Assembly (NCBI RefSeq): GCF_003369915.1
Contig: NW_022881603.1
Location: 33,477,522-33,541,521 of the forward strand
Reading direction: 5' to 3'
Origin: Drosophila miranda
Lineage: Eukaryota; Arthropoda; Insecta; Diptera; Drosophilidae
Length of the DNA: 64,000 nt
Part shown: piece by piece, positions 1 through 12,462 of the stretch
How the letters are laid out: every line of letters begins with the position of its first letter
How positions within the stretch are numbered: the first letter of the stretch is position 1
Notes under the pieces: model-generated
Databases searched by the model: none
What the model was told of the DNA's origin: nothing
Seen by the model: only the letters and a program-made list of their open reading frames with translations
Translations under genes and position numbers: made by a program

Positions 1-515
1 TCTGCCGTTCAAATATCACGTTCAAATTCTTCATCTGGTTTTACTCAGCGTTTAAATTGTGGGGTTTTTAATCTTTTTTAGACGTGCTCGTGTTGTAACC
101 AAGTTTATTTGGAATCGAAAAATCATATGGTCATATGTATATCGATATAAATATTTTGTACAATAAAAGTGTGAGGTGATGTGATAGTTGTTTTGGGATA
201 TCTCAACGAAACTTTCTGAACTCGGAGACAGTTTACACTATTTTTTTGTAGTTTCAGTGATCCAACGTCGTTAGAATCATAGTTGGATAATGGAAATAAG
301 TATCCATATTTTTATGTGATATTTCCCGTATGCGACTATACTTCAAGACCACTCTAGTCTAAATTATTGTCGCACCAGTCGAAAAGCTGTTGAACTATTT
401 GTGCCAAAACGTGCCACCCAGTTGTGGTAGAGTAATACCTAACAAAAATAGATCCAAAGAAAATTCATGTCGACCAGAAATACCTAGATTTTTCAAATCA
501 CAACGTTCCCCCTCG

Positions 516-1425
516 TTTTTTTTTTGGTTTTAAATCATCTCAAGGATGATCGGAATTTTGATCGTAGCACTGTAGCCACATTGATCAGATACTGGTGATG
601 TAGTTTGGCGAGTTTGACAGGTCGGTATATAAAAAAAAGAGGAAAATTACTTAACTGTTTTAGAAAATAAACTGAAATTACTTTATAACATGATGAAGAA
701 AAAAGCGGTCAAAGTTTAAGTCAGCAGTTTTGATGAAGATTGCCAGCTCTCTGAGATGTAGCGGCTCTTTTTTGATTAATAATTGATGTAAATTGTTATA
801 ATATTTAAGATTTTAAATTTCCTTCTGAGCCGGCAAATCTTTGGCAATCGAAGATCAGGTGTTCGGCATATTCAGTTACATTGCACGTTTCTCAGATATT
901 TGAGTCAATTGCTTTGATTCTGTGTAGGAAGACTTTGTCGTATGTGTGTCCGTCATAGGTCTGTTAATGGTCTTGATGCTTTTAGCATTTTATTTAAGAG
1001 AAAAATGCAGGGCTTACTGGGTATGTCTGGAAATATGTCTATGAGGCTGGATCCCTTCGTCCTACACTTCGTCCTGTAGTCCTCATTCCATTTGTATACT
1101 AAAAAGTTCCTAATTTCTCTTTGAGCCTCCTTGTAGCTGTATTTTATATTTATTGTAAACCGCTCACTTGTAGCAGCCTTTGCTGCTATGTCAGTCTTTT
1201 TCGTTGATGGCCACACCCTTGTGACCAGGGACCCATAGAATGTCAAGTTTCTGAATGTCTGATTGTTAACTATGTTGTGAATATCATTCACTAGGTACGA
1301 GTCTGTATTCTTATTTTTAATTAAATTAATAGCTAGTAATATTCGACGGAATATCAAAATCGAATATATTGTTTCGAATCATTTACGGAGAACAATTAAC
1401 CTATTATAAGCCAAGGGGCCGAAAA
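516..1425 (-). mobile_element. I-like LINE, 3' fragment with RNase H domain (unit 1)
   Basis: Read on the minus strand, this is the 3' end of a non-LTR retrotransposon. A peptide with the RNase H signature WVPGHKGVAINE is followed by a C-terminal region, a 3' UTR and an oligo(A) tail at 516-525. Apurinic endonuclease and reverse transcriptase are absent, so the copy is strongly 5'-truncated, as usual for LINEs. The RNase H domain points to the I clade or a relative. Several frameshifts are present. Confidence 0.75.
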
Positions 1426-1905
1426 TAATGAAATTTTAATCATTTTAGCGCAGTTCAGGTGAAAGTTAGCGTTGTTATTTTTAATTTCAGATGAAAGATG
1501 GCCTGAATCTACAAGAAGAATTTACAATCGTTAATATTTTCTGCCATTTTACCTGAAGAAGGTGAACTATTTAAATAGAGGGGGCTTAAGTGGGCTAAAT
1601 TCGTTTTTTCATCATAACGAGACGCTATATTGTTGTTGGAAAAAAAAACAGCAATCGCCGTAGCAAGAAAATAAGTCAAGTATTTAAAACAAACCAGTCA
1701 AGTAGAAAATGATTAATTTATTGGATAAAATTATGTGGGCAGGACTGAGAGATCTACCTAGCTAGTAATATTCGACGGAATATCAAAAACGGGGAATAGT
1801 ACAATAGAACTTGAATTCGTCGGTATATCTATGGTATATTTGGGTTTATTTCTGATGGTCGGACATTATATTTTAACAATAAATCCGCGGCACACTTTTG
1901 TTTAG

Positions 1906-3715
1906 CTTCCGAATAAATATATTATTAAGTGAAGTGGAGGCTATTTTATATACGCAGTTTCAGCAGCTGGAAGATATCATCGGGAAATATTAAAAGTAAA
2001 AAAGAGCGTAAGTGTTAACAAGCTGCAAAGTCGTTGGTTCCTTATTTTCAAATTGCCGGGAATTGAAGATAGTAAAGTGAAACCAGAATCGGAGCACTAC
2101 AAGCATTTGCAGCGCTTAGAGTGTGATCTGCGTTTAAGGGAAGACCTGGATGAACAGAAAAGCTCATTGAAGAACTCCAAAAAGGAGCTGCAACAAGAGA
2201 ATCTTAAATAATCTTGATGTTGAATGGAAGCTTAGTGCTGTGGTCAAATATCTGCCCAAGCCTCTTTATATATTATTCGTCAACCTGCAATGCCTTCAAC
2301 GTGCGAGCGATGACCATCATTCAATGTTGAAGTGGTAGGATATAAAAGTGAAGCTCAGATGCAGGAGTTGACAAACCTAAAGCAAAACCCAAAAGCAAGG
2401 CGCGACTACTCTGAAAGGAGATTGAATTGTCGGGAAAGCCTGAGGAAAATCTTTGAACAAAGAATTAAGTCCTCATCCTCTGCACATTCGCATCACGGTA
2501 AGATTAAACCAAAACATACGACTATAGAAAAATACCTTAACGTTTGAACGGTCTCTAGCTTGGCTCTGCTGGCTCGATTCAACTGTTGATTATTCGCTAT
2601 TTCGAACAAATTAAATGTGCGACAGCATGGCCTCAATTGAGCATTTCCAATAATAAAACCATCAAGGGTAAGTTTTAGCGAGTGAATTGCTTTAGCAGCA
2701 ACTATATTTTAAAACATTTTCATGTTTTTAGGGATACTAATTTCGTTCAGCATCTCCTTCGGCATTTGGTTGCAAACGATTTGGGTAATGAAATACCTAT
2801 ACCCGGTATTCAATACGATGTAAGACAAGCAACAAGCTATAATTTTCCTATATATATGTATGAATCATAAAATTATATATTTGCGTTAGTTACAGAATAA
2901 GGATCTGACACCAGAGGAATGTATACAATATCTGGAGTCTAAGGACTTTGGAAAAGCATACTGTTGGTTACAAAGTATATGCTCTTATACAACAGTCAAC
3001 AGCTCGATGTTGTATAAGCATGAGCTGAACTTGAATAAAAGCATGCGGGAGACCATAGCTCGCATTACACGGCGCTGCAACTCTTGGTTAAATCTAAGTC
3101 AGCAAAACACGTGGTCTGACTAACAAGGACATCGATTTGTATGCACTAAAAGAAATGTCTATCCTGCGGCTTGTCTTGCAGCCTAGTGCAGTGGACGGCG
3201 ATCACTCTCGAGGAATTCCTAGCCCAAAATTCAGACGTACTAAACATTTCTCCGGATGATAAGGGCATAACATATAATTCCTATCGTGCTGTGATTGTTC
3301 GTGGTTCTGCCAAAATGGAGTGTTTCATTCGAATACCGAGTAATTATCCATTGGAAATGCCACTCTGGATATTGAGTGTGCATTGGAACGGTCGCCGTAC
3401 ATCGCAGAATGATGCAGCTATCAAGGTTAGTTTGTTCAGACTTCCATGCGTTATATATAAGCTTATTTTGATACCATTTTGTAGATGATGGAGTACTGGA
3501 CCAACTCATTGCAACCCCAACAGCTGGAAGCAAATTATCGTATTCTGTACGCTCAGCTTTTCCGAACTATTTATAGTTTTAACATCTTTCTGGAGACAGA
3601 AGGCTCAATGCAGACGACTATAGAATACACCAAGGAAAAGCCTTATATAAGTGCATTTGCAAAACAATGCCGATTGCGTCCATATAAATACATAAAACGA
3701 GGGGGAACGTTGTGA
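1906..3715 (+). pseudogene. thoc5: Thoc5 pseudogene, THO complex subunit 5 (unit 1)
   Basis: Exon order is the same as in the 15196-17384 copy, but it has two internal deletions. A junction at about 2049 removes 278 bp, including the exon B acceptor and about 87 codons of the coiled-coil region. A junction near 2205 removes about 85 bp and creates a TAA. Several single-base deletions follow (near 1982, 2311, 3100 and 3150). The last exon ends in DINE-1 sequence, so the C-terminus would read KRGGTL and stop at 3713-3715. It cannot make a normal subunit. Confidence 0.9.
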
Positions 3716-4804
3716 GTTACTGCGGACACCGCAACTCTACAGTTATACCCGATACTAAGTCAGTATGGCTTCCTCCGGCAGACGCCGCTAATATTAAACG
3801 ACACGACAAAGAGTGCGTGCGAGAGAGACAGAAAATCAGTCTGAGCGTGACGTCGGCGCTGCGTAGCCACTGCAAATTGATTTGTTCCTATTGGCTATAA
3901 AAATGATCTGATCTGATCCAGATTCAGCAATCTGATAGATATGGTCATTATCTATGATTCTGCGTTTTTAGTTTTCTTGAATGTGCAATATTGTGGATGC
4001 AACAGATTTTCGTCTTTGTGGGGCGGAAAAGGGTGGGGCGAAATTTTGAGATATACGTTTTATAGTAAGATCTAACAGGAGTGCGGATACCAAATTTGGT
4101 TACTCTAGCCTTAATAGTCTCTGAGATTTGTGAATATCCCCAGATTTTCATCCTTTGCGGGGGCGGAAGGGGGTGTGGCGAAATTTTGAAACAAACTCGT
4201 CTCGGTCCGATATATTAGGAGTGTGGATACCAAATTTGGTTGCTCTAGCTTTTATAGTCTCTGAGATCTAGGCGCTAATGTTTTACTCTAAGCAAAGCCG
4301 CCTATGCTACGTGTGTGTTAGAGAGAGACAGGGCGAGAAAAAATGAAATTGTTTTCTTGATGCTGGCTATAATAATACGATCCAATTCAGATTCCGCAGT
4401 CTTAAAGATATGGTCATTCTCTACAATTCTACGTTTTTGGTTTTCTCATATCTTTAAAATTGTGGATGCCACAGATTTTCGTCCTTTGTGGGGGCGAAGT
4501 GGGCGGGGCGAAGTTTTGAAATATTTTTGTAGCAGTGACATATCACAGAAGTCTGGGTCCAAAACATCGTTGCTCTAGCTCTTATAGCTTTGAGCACTAG
4601 GCGCTGAAGGGACGGACAGACGGACGACGGACAGACGGTCAGACGGACAGACAGACATGGCTCAATCGACTCGGCTATTGATGCTGATCAAGAATATATA
4701 TACTTTATGGGGTCGGAAACGATTCCTTCTGGACGTTACACACATCCACTTTTACCACAAATCTAATATACCCCAATACTCATTTTGAGTATCGGGTATA
4801 AAAA
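3698..4804. mobile_element. DINE-1/INE-1-like Helentron in Thoc5 last exon (unit 1)
   Basis: A 1.1 kb non-coding element with no transposase. It starts CGAGGGGGAACGTTGTGAG, contains GGGGCGGAAG-type blocks, a GACGGACAGACGG microsatellite, the CTCAATCGACTCGGC block and a CGGGTATA end, all known from DINE-1. It is inserted in the oligo(A) of the Thoc5 exon codons for KYIKK. Some native Thoc5 3' UTR sequence is missing beside its right end. Confidence 0.8.
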
Positions 4805-4935
4805 CGGTTCCGTACACGCATTTTGTAAAAAAAAAAAAAAAGCAGTTACTAAACATCTTCACAGTTGCTGTTTATTATGTAATGCATAATTGCAATAATG
4901 CAATAAATAAGTAACATTTAAATCTAGCTACAGTT

Positions 4936-5790
4936 TTATTGACAGCTTAGTTTCTGAGATGCTGTCGCTGCCAGGGACTCGGTTGGCAGGGTGATTGCAG
5001 AGGCATTTTCAACATACTCTCGACTCTCATCCGGCATAACTTTATCAACAACGTGTTTTTCTATTAGACCGCTTTCCCCAAGTAGCATATGGAAAATCCA
5101 TCGTACCATGCCTCCTGATCCTTCAGTACTTCCTTCAATTGCCACACCTTGTATTTCCAGAACTGGAACATCACCTTCAGGCCGGATATGCCCCTCACGC
5201 GCCACCTTATGCGCACGGTGTAATCGTCGGATGCTTTGTAATTTTAAGAACCTCAAACTTAACGTAGGCGTACTTTAGGTGACCCACAGTTCGAAGAATG
5301 GCAATTTGCTTAACAAAGTGGTATAGACCGACTGTGTGCTTGCCGGTAATATTGTTCTGAAATATAAGGTTTGGGCTGTATATGGAATAGTTCAGCGGTT
5401 CAACAAAGAGTTTGGGAAGCGTGGTTCGCAGAACTTCTTAGGCTCGCTCCAGATCTTCAGGCTTTCGAACATTTTCCTTCTCTTTGGCGGATGTTTGTAC
5501 ATTACTGTTTTCGTGAAAACTTCGTTTCGGTTGCATTACGCTACTACCTTCACATTTTAGCCAATTGTAGTTATATGATCCTGTGCAAGGAGAGTATAAT
5601 CGCATTGTGGAAGCCACGCCTGTTCTTTGGAGCCCCACAAGCTTATCAAATTGCTCTTTCTCATTGATAAAATTCCAAAATTTCGCATCATTTTGACAAG
5701 GACCATTGACGAATTTACCGGACTCTGGTAACTGTATTTCCCGTAATATGTTAAATGTTTCTTCCTTTTAAGCGTCACTCTGCCGTTCAA
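4936..5790 (-). pseudogene. C6orf136/DUF2358-family gene copy (unit 1)
   Basis: The minus-strand conserved region has the family pattern ([30 protein letters not shown]). A missing base near 5229 shifts the frame. The in-frame TAA after PEDLERA, shared by all units, separates an upstream part (to 5790) from the conserved part. A 20-bp insertion (CACGCCTGTTCTTTGG core) lies near 5615. Confidence 0.8.
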
Positions 5791-6291
5791 ATATCACGTT
5801 TAAATTCTTCATCTGGTTTTACTCAGCGTTTAAATTGTGGGGTTTTTAATCTTTTTTAGACGTGCTCGTGTTGTAACCAAGTTTATTTGGAATCGAAAAA
5901 TCATATGGTCATATGTATATCAATATAAATATTTTGTACAATAAAAGTGTGAGGTGATGTGATAGTTTTTTTGGGATATCTCAACGGAACTTTCTGAACT
6001 CGGAGACAGTTTACACTATTTTTTGTAGTTTCAGTGATCCAACGTCGTTAGAATCATAGTTGGATAATGGAAATAAGTATCCATATTTTTATGTGATATT
6101 TCCCGTATGCGACTATACTTCAAGACCACTCTAGTCTAAATTATTGTCGCACCAGTCGAAAAGCTGTTGAACTATTTGTGCCAAAACGTGCCACCCAGCT
6201 GTGGTAGAGTAATACCTAACAAAAATAGATCCAAAGAAAATTCATGTCGACCAGAAATACCTAGATTTTTCAAATCACAACGTTCCCCTCG

Positions 6292-7206
6292 TTTTTTTTT
6301 TTGGTTTTAAATCATCTCAAGGATGATCGGAATTTTGATCGTAGCACTGTAGCCACATTGATCAGATACTGGTGATGTAGTTTGGCGAGTTTGACAGGTC
6401 GGTATATAAAAAAAGAGGAAAATTACTTAACTGTTTTAGAAAATAAACTGAAATTACTTTATAACATGATGAAGAAAAAAGCGGTCAAAAGTTTAAGTCA
6501 GCAGTTTTGATGAAGATTGCCAGCTCTCTGAGATGTAGCGGCTCTTTTTTGATTAATAATTGATGTAAATGTTATAATATTTTAAAGATTTTAAATTTCC
6601 TTCTGAGCCCGGCAAATCTTTGGCAATCGAAGATCAGGTGTTCGGCATATTCAGTTACATTGCACGTTTCTCAGATATTTGAGTCAATTGCTTTGATTCT
6701 GTGTAGGAAGACTTTGTCGTATGTGTGTCCCGTCATAGGTCTGTTAATGGTCTTGATGCTTTTAGCATTCCATTTAAGAGAAAAATGCCAGGGTTTACTG
6801 GTATGTCTGGAAATATGTCTTATGAGGCTGGATCCCTTCTCCTACACTTCGTCCTGTATTCCTCATTCCATTTGTATACTAAAAGTTCCTAATTTTCTCT
6901 TGAGCCTCCTTGTACTGTATTTTATATTTATTGTAAACCGCTCACTTGTAGCAGCCTTTGCTGCTATGTCAGTCTTTCGTTGATGGCCACACCCTTGTGA
7001 CCAGGGACCCATAGAATGTCAAGTTTCTGAATGTCTGATTGGTTAACTATGTTGTGAATATCATTCACTAGGTACGAGTCTGTATTCTTATTTTTAATTA
7101 AATTAATAGCTAGTAATATTCGACGGAATATCAAAATCGAATATATTGTTTCGAATCCTTTACGGAGAACAATTAACCTATTATAAGCCAAGGGGCCGAA
7201 AATAAT
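6292..7206 (-). mobile_element. I-like LINE 3' fragment (unit 2)
   Basis: Same insertion, with the same oligo(A) tail and flanks as the other units, so it predates array amplification. This copy has extra single-base gaps near 6790-6970 that break the RNase H frame. Confidence 0.75.
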
Positions 7207-7245
7207 GAAATTTTAATCATTTTAGCGCAGTTCAGGTGAAAGTTA

Positions 7246-7295
7246 NNNNNNNNNNNNNNNNNNNNNNNNNNNNNNNNNNNNNNNNNNNNNNNNNN
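7246..7295. other. Assembly gap of 50 Ns
   Basis: Fifty Ns join the spacer upstream of a Thoc5 copy to the oligo(A)-like start of the next DUF2358 3' region. By comparison with neighbours about 2.6 kb of unit sequence is missing, so the gap size is nominal. Confidence 0.97.
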
Positions 7296-7405
7296 TAAAA
7301 AAAAATCAAAAGCAGTTACTAAACATCTTCACAGTTGCTGTTTATTATGTAATGCATAATTGCAATAATGCAATAAATAAGTAACATTTAAATCTAGCTA
7401 CAGTT

Positions 7406-8240
7406 TTATTGACAGCTTAGTTTCTGAGATGCTGTCGCTGCCAGGGACTCGGTTGGCAGGGTGATTGAGAGGCATTTTCAACATATCTCTCGACTCTCAT
7501 CCGGCATAACTTTATCAACAACGTGTTTTTCTATTAGACCGCTTCCTCCCAAGTAGCATATGGAAAATCATCATCATACCATGCCTCCTGATCCTTCAGT
7601 ACTTCTTCAATTGCCACACCTTGTATTTCCAGAACTGGATACATCACCTTCAGGCGGGATATGCCCTCACGCGCCACCTTATGCGCCACGGTGTAATCGT
7701 CGGGATGCTTTGTAATTTTAGAACCTCAAAAATTAACGTAGGCGTACTTTAGGTGACCCACAGTTCGAAGAATGGCAATTTGCTTAACAAAGTGGTATAG
7801 ACCGACTGTGTGCTTGCCGTAATATTGTTCTGAAATATAAGGTTTGGGCTGTATATGGAATAGTTCAGCGGTTCAACAAAGAGTTTGGGAAGCGTGGTTC
7901 GCAGAACTTCTTAGGCTCGCTCCAGATCTTCAGGCTTTCGAACATTTTCCTTCTCTTTGGCGATGTTTGTACATTACTGTTTTCGTGAAAACTTCGTTTC
8001 GGTTGCATTACGCTACTACCTTCACATTTTAGCCAATTGTAGTTATATGATCCTGTGCAAGGAGAGTATAATCGCATTGTGGAGCCCCACAAGCTTATCA
8101 AATTTGCTCTTTCTCATTGATAAAATTCCAAATTTCGCATCATTTTGACAAGGACCATTGACGAATTTACCGACTCTGGTAACTGTATTTCCCGTAATAT
8201 GTTAAATGTTTCTTCCTTTAAGCGTCACTCTGCCGTTCAA
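7406..8240 (-). pseudogene. C6orf136/DUF2358-family gene copy next to the gap
   Basis: It has the same gene layout as in the other units but many small indels (for example near 7550-7570, 7640, 7690 and 7963), so no long frame survives. Because the spacer and LINE beside it are equally gappy, poor sequence consensus may explain part of this. Confidence 0.75.
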
Positions 8241-8738
8241 ATATCACGTTTAAATTCTTCATCTGGTTTTACTCAGCGTTTAAATTGTGGGGTTTTTAAT
8301 CTTTTTTAGACGTGCTCGTGTGGTAACCAAGTTTATTTGGAATCGAAAAATCATATGGTCATATGTATATCAATATAAATATTTTGTACAATAAAAGTGT
8401 GAGGTGATGTGATAGTTTTTTGGGATATCTCAACGGAACTTTCTGAACTCGGAGACAGTTTACACTATTTTTTTGTAGTTTCAGTGATCCAACTCGTTAG
8501 AATCATAGTTGGATAATGGAAATAAGTATCCATATTTTTATGTGATATTTCCCGTATGCGACTATACTCAAGACCACTCTAGTCTAAATTATTGTCGCAC
8601 CAGTCGAAAAGCTGTTGAACTATTTGTGCCAAAACGTGCCACCCAGCTGTGGTAGAGTAATACCTAACAAAATAGATCAAAGAAAATTCATGTCGACCAG
8701 AAATACCTAGATTTTTCAAATCACAACGTTCCCCCTCG

Positions 8739-9650
8739 TTTTTTTTTTGGTTTTAAATCATCTCAAGGATGATCGGAATTTGATCGTAGCACTGTAGCCA
8801 CATTGATCAGATACTGGTGATGTAGTTTGCGAGTTTGACAGGTCGGTATATAAAAAAAAGAGGAAAATTACTTAACTGTTTTAGAAAATAAACTGAAATT
8901 ACTTTATAAACATGATGAAGAAAAAAGCGGTCAAAAGTTTAAGTCAGCAGTTTTGATGAAGATTGCCAGCTCTCTGAGATGTAGCGGCTCTTTTTTGATT
9001 AATAATTGATGTAAATTGTTATAATATTTAAAGATTTTAAATTTCCTTCTGAGCCCGGCAAATCTTTGGCAATCGAAGATCAGGTGTTCGGCATATTCAG
9101 TTACATTGCACGTTTCTCAGATATTTGAGTCAATTGCTTTGATTCTGTGTAGGAAGACTTTGTCGTATGTGTGTCCCGTCATAGGTCTGTTAATGGTCTT
9201 GATGCTTTTAGCATTTTATTTAAGAGAAAATGCCAGGGCTTACTGGGTATGTCTGGAAATATGTCTATGAGGCTGGATCCCTTCGTCCTACACTTCGTCC
9301 TGTAGTCCTCATTCCATTTGTATACTAAAAAGTTCCTAATTTCTCTTTGAGCCTCCTTGTAGCTGTATTTTATATTTATTGTAAACCCCTCACTTGTAGC
9401 AGCCTTTGCTGCTATGTCAGTCTTTTCGTTGATGGCCACACCCTTGTGACCAGGGACCCATAGAATGTCAAGTTTCTGAATGTCTGATTGGTTAACTATG
9501 TTGTGAATATCATTCACTAGGTACGAGTCTGTATTCTTATTTTTAATTAAATTAATAGCTAGTAATATTCGACGGAATATCAAAATCGAAAATATTGTTT
9601 CGAATCCTTTACGGAGAACAATTAACCTATTATAAGCCAAGGGGCCGAAA
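8739..9650 (-). mobile_element. I-like LINE 3' fragment (unit 3)
   Basis: The RNase H segment is open from about 9640 down to 9179 (153 codons), including VPGHKGVAINEKTD. The C-terminal part is then lost to a frameshift caused by a missing base at about 9229. Confidence 0.78.
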
Positions 9651-10132
9651 AAAATGAAATTTTAATCATTTAAGCGCAGTTCAGGTGAAAGTTAGCGTTG
9701 TTATTTTTAATTTCAGATAAAAGATGGCCTGAATCTACAAGAACAATTTACAATCCTTAATATTTTCTGCCATTTACCTGAAGAAGGTGAACTATTTAAA
9801 TAGAGGGGGCTTAAGTGGGCTAAATTCGTTTTTCATCATAACGAGACGCTATATTGTTGTTGGAAAAAAAAAAACAGCAATCGCCGTAGCAAGAAAATAA
9901 GTCAAGTATTTAAAACAAACCAGTCAAGTAGAAAATTGATTAATTTATTGGATAAAATTATGTGGGCAGGACTGAGAGATCTACCTAGCTAGTAATATTC
10001 GACGGAATATCAAAAACGGGGAATAGTACAATAGAACTTGAATTCGTCGGTATATCTATGGTATATTTGGGTATATTTCTGATGGTCGGACATTATATTT
10101 TAACAATAAATCCGCGGCACACTTTTGTTTAG

Positions 10133-12319
10133 CTTCCGAATAAATATATTATTAAGTGAAGTGGAGGCTATTTTAAATACGCAGTTTCAGCAGCTGGAAG
10201 ATATCATCGGGGAAATATTAAAAGTAAAAAAGAGCGTAAGTGTTAACAAGCTGCAAAGTCGTTGGTTCCTTATTTTCCTTATTTTTGTATGCAGGGCAGA
10301 ACTCAGACACATTGCGAACTGCGGCGGCATTGAAATTTGTTGCATTAAAGCATGCAAATCGAGAAGTTAAACAGAAAATAAAGTCTGGACGGGATAACTT
10401 ACACTTGGAAAAATGTAAAGTGGACATAAGTCGGTTGCAATTGCAAAATCTTCTGTACGAAGTGAGCCACTTGAAAACGGACATCGTGCGTTGCGAGAAA
10501 TTCCAGAGTCGTGACTCCAAGTTGGTCCTGCTCTCAGACACTGAGTATTTTACCAAATTGCCGGGAATTGAAGATAGTAAAGTGAAACCAGAATCGGAGC
10601 ACTACAAGCATTTGCAGCGCTTAGATTGTGAACTGCGTTTAAGGAAAGACCTGGATGAACAGAAAAGCTCATTGAAGAACTCCAAAAAGGAGCTGCAACA
10701 AGAGAATCTTAAACAACATAATAGGTACGTTTCATTCGCGCCAGCTCTACGCACCCTAAAGAGTGCTACGAAACCGCTGCATGATGCACTGCAGCTTTCT
10801 CTTGATGTTGAATGGAAGCTTAGTGCTGTGGTCAAATATCTGCCCAAGCCTCTTTATATATTATTCATCAAACTGCAATGCCTTCAACGTGCGAGCGATG
10901 AGCCATCATTCAATGTTGAAGTGGTAGGATATGAAAGTGAAGCTCAGATGCAGGAGTTGACAAACCTAAAGCAAAACCCAAAAGCAAGGCGCGACTACTC
11001 TGAAAGGGACATTGAATTGTCGGGAAAGCCTGAGGAAAATCCTTTGAACAAAGAATTAAGTCCTCATCCTCTGCACATTCGCATCACGGTAAGATTAAAC
11101 CAAAACATACGACTATAGAAAAATACCTTAACGTTCGAACGGTCTCTAGCTTGGCTCTGCTGGCTCGATTCAACTGTTGATTATTCGCTATTTCGAACAA
11201 ATTAAATGTGCGACAGCATGGCCTCAATTGAGCATTTCCAATAATACAAACCATCAAGGGTAAGTTTTAGCGAGTGAATTGCTTTAGCAGCAACTATATT
11301 TTAAAACATTTTCATGTTTTTAGGGATACTAATTTCGTTCAGCATCTCCTTCGGCATTTGTTTGCAAACGATTTGGGTAATGAAATACTTATACCCGTAT
11401 TCAATACGATGTAAGACAAGCAACAAGCTATAATTTTCCTATATATATGTATGAATCATAAAATTATATATTTGCGTTAGTTACAGAATAAGGATCTGAC
11501 ACCAGAGGAATGTATACAATATCTGGAGTCTAAGGACTTTGGAAAAGCATACTGTTGGTTACAAAGTATATGCTCTATACCAACAGTCCACAGCTCGATG
11601 TTGTATAAGCATGAGCTGAACTTGAATAAAAGCATGCGGGAGACCATAGCTCGCATTACACGGCGCTGGAACTCTTGGTTAAATCTAAGTCAGCAAATAC
11701 GTGGTCTGACTAACAAGGACATCGATTTGTATGCACCAAAAGAAAATGTCTATCCTGCGGCCTTGTCTTGCAGCCTAGTGCAGTGGACGGCGATCACTCT
11801 CGAGGAATTCCTAGCCCAAAATTCAGACGTACTAAACATTTCTCCGGATGATAAGGGCATAACATACAATTCCTATCGTGCTGTGATTGTTCGTGGCTCT
11901 GCCAAAATGGAGTGTTTCATTCGAATACCGAGTAATTATCCATTGGAAATGCCACTCTGGATATTGAGTGTGCATTGGAACGGTCGCCGTACATCGCAGA
12001 ATAATGCAGCTATCAAGGTTAGTTTGTTCAGACTTCCATGCGTTATATATAAGCTTATTTTGATACCATTTTGTAGATGATGGAGTACTGGACCAACTCA
12101 TTGCAACCCCAACAGCTGGAAGCAAATTATCGTATTCTGTACGCTCAGCTTTTCCGAACTATTTATAGTTTTGACATCTTTCTGGAGACAGAAGGCTCAA
12201 TGCAGACGACTATAGAATACACCAAGGAAAAGCCTTATATAAGTGCATTTGCAAAACAATGCCGATTGCGTCCATATAAATACATAAAAAAGGGTTCCGT
12301 ACACGCATTCAAACAATAA
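10133..12319 (+). pseudogene. thoc5: Thoc5 copy, nearly complete, two 1-bp deletions (unit 3)
   Basis: All six visible exons and GT-AG introns are present and the C-terminus is native (KKGSVHAFKQ). Two single-base losses break the frame relative to the next unit: one G at the start of exon B (about 10295) and one G in exon D (about 11397, TACCCGTATT against TACCCGGTATT). Either could be a sequencing error. No start codon or first exon is visible upstream; the frame is closed by a TAA before the TTTAG acceptor. Confidence 0.85.
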
Positions 12320-12462
12320 GGACCTAAAAACAAATATAAGAATATGGTTTTGTAAAAAAAAATCAAAAGCAGTTACTAAACATCTTCACAGTTGCTGTTT
12401 ATTATGTAATGCATAATTGCAATAATGCAATAAATAAGTAACATTTAAATCTAGCTACAGTT

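Larger units (their letters stand above)
1..5778. repeat. Tandem unit 1 (Thoc5 / DUF2358 / LINE array), DINE-1 type
   Basis: Unit phase is set by the motif TCTGCCGTTCAAATATC, which recurs at 1, 5779, 8229, 13287, 18353, 24155, 29909 and 53171. This unit runs from inside the DUF2358 upstream region, through the minus LINE piece, a Thoc5 pseudogene and a DINE-1, to the DUF2358 copy. It is 5778 bp long because of the 1.1 kb DINE-1, less deletions in Thoc5. Many single-base gaps relative to other units occur here, so either decay or poor consensus is possible. Confidence 0.93.
5779..8228. repeat. Tandem units 2/3 collapsed around an assembly gap
   Basis: Only 2450 bp separate two unit anchors where about 5.06 kb is expected. 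The sequence runs from the LINE piece straight into 50 Ns and then into the shared 3' region of Thoc5/DUF2358. A whole Thoc5 copy (about 2.6 kb) is therefore probably missing. Flanking sequence has unusually many single-base deletions compared with the other units. Confidence 0.9.

Noticed and set aside
516-525. T-run considered as a terminator
   Set aside because: It is the oligo(A) tail of a minus-strand LINE; T-run terminators are not expected here.
3712-3900. ORF of 62 codons in DINE-1
   Set aside because: DINE-1 is non-coding and the frame is not kept between copies.
4615-4650. GACGGACAGACGG microsatellite
   Set aside because: It is the normal internal microsatellite of DINE-1, not a separate satellite.
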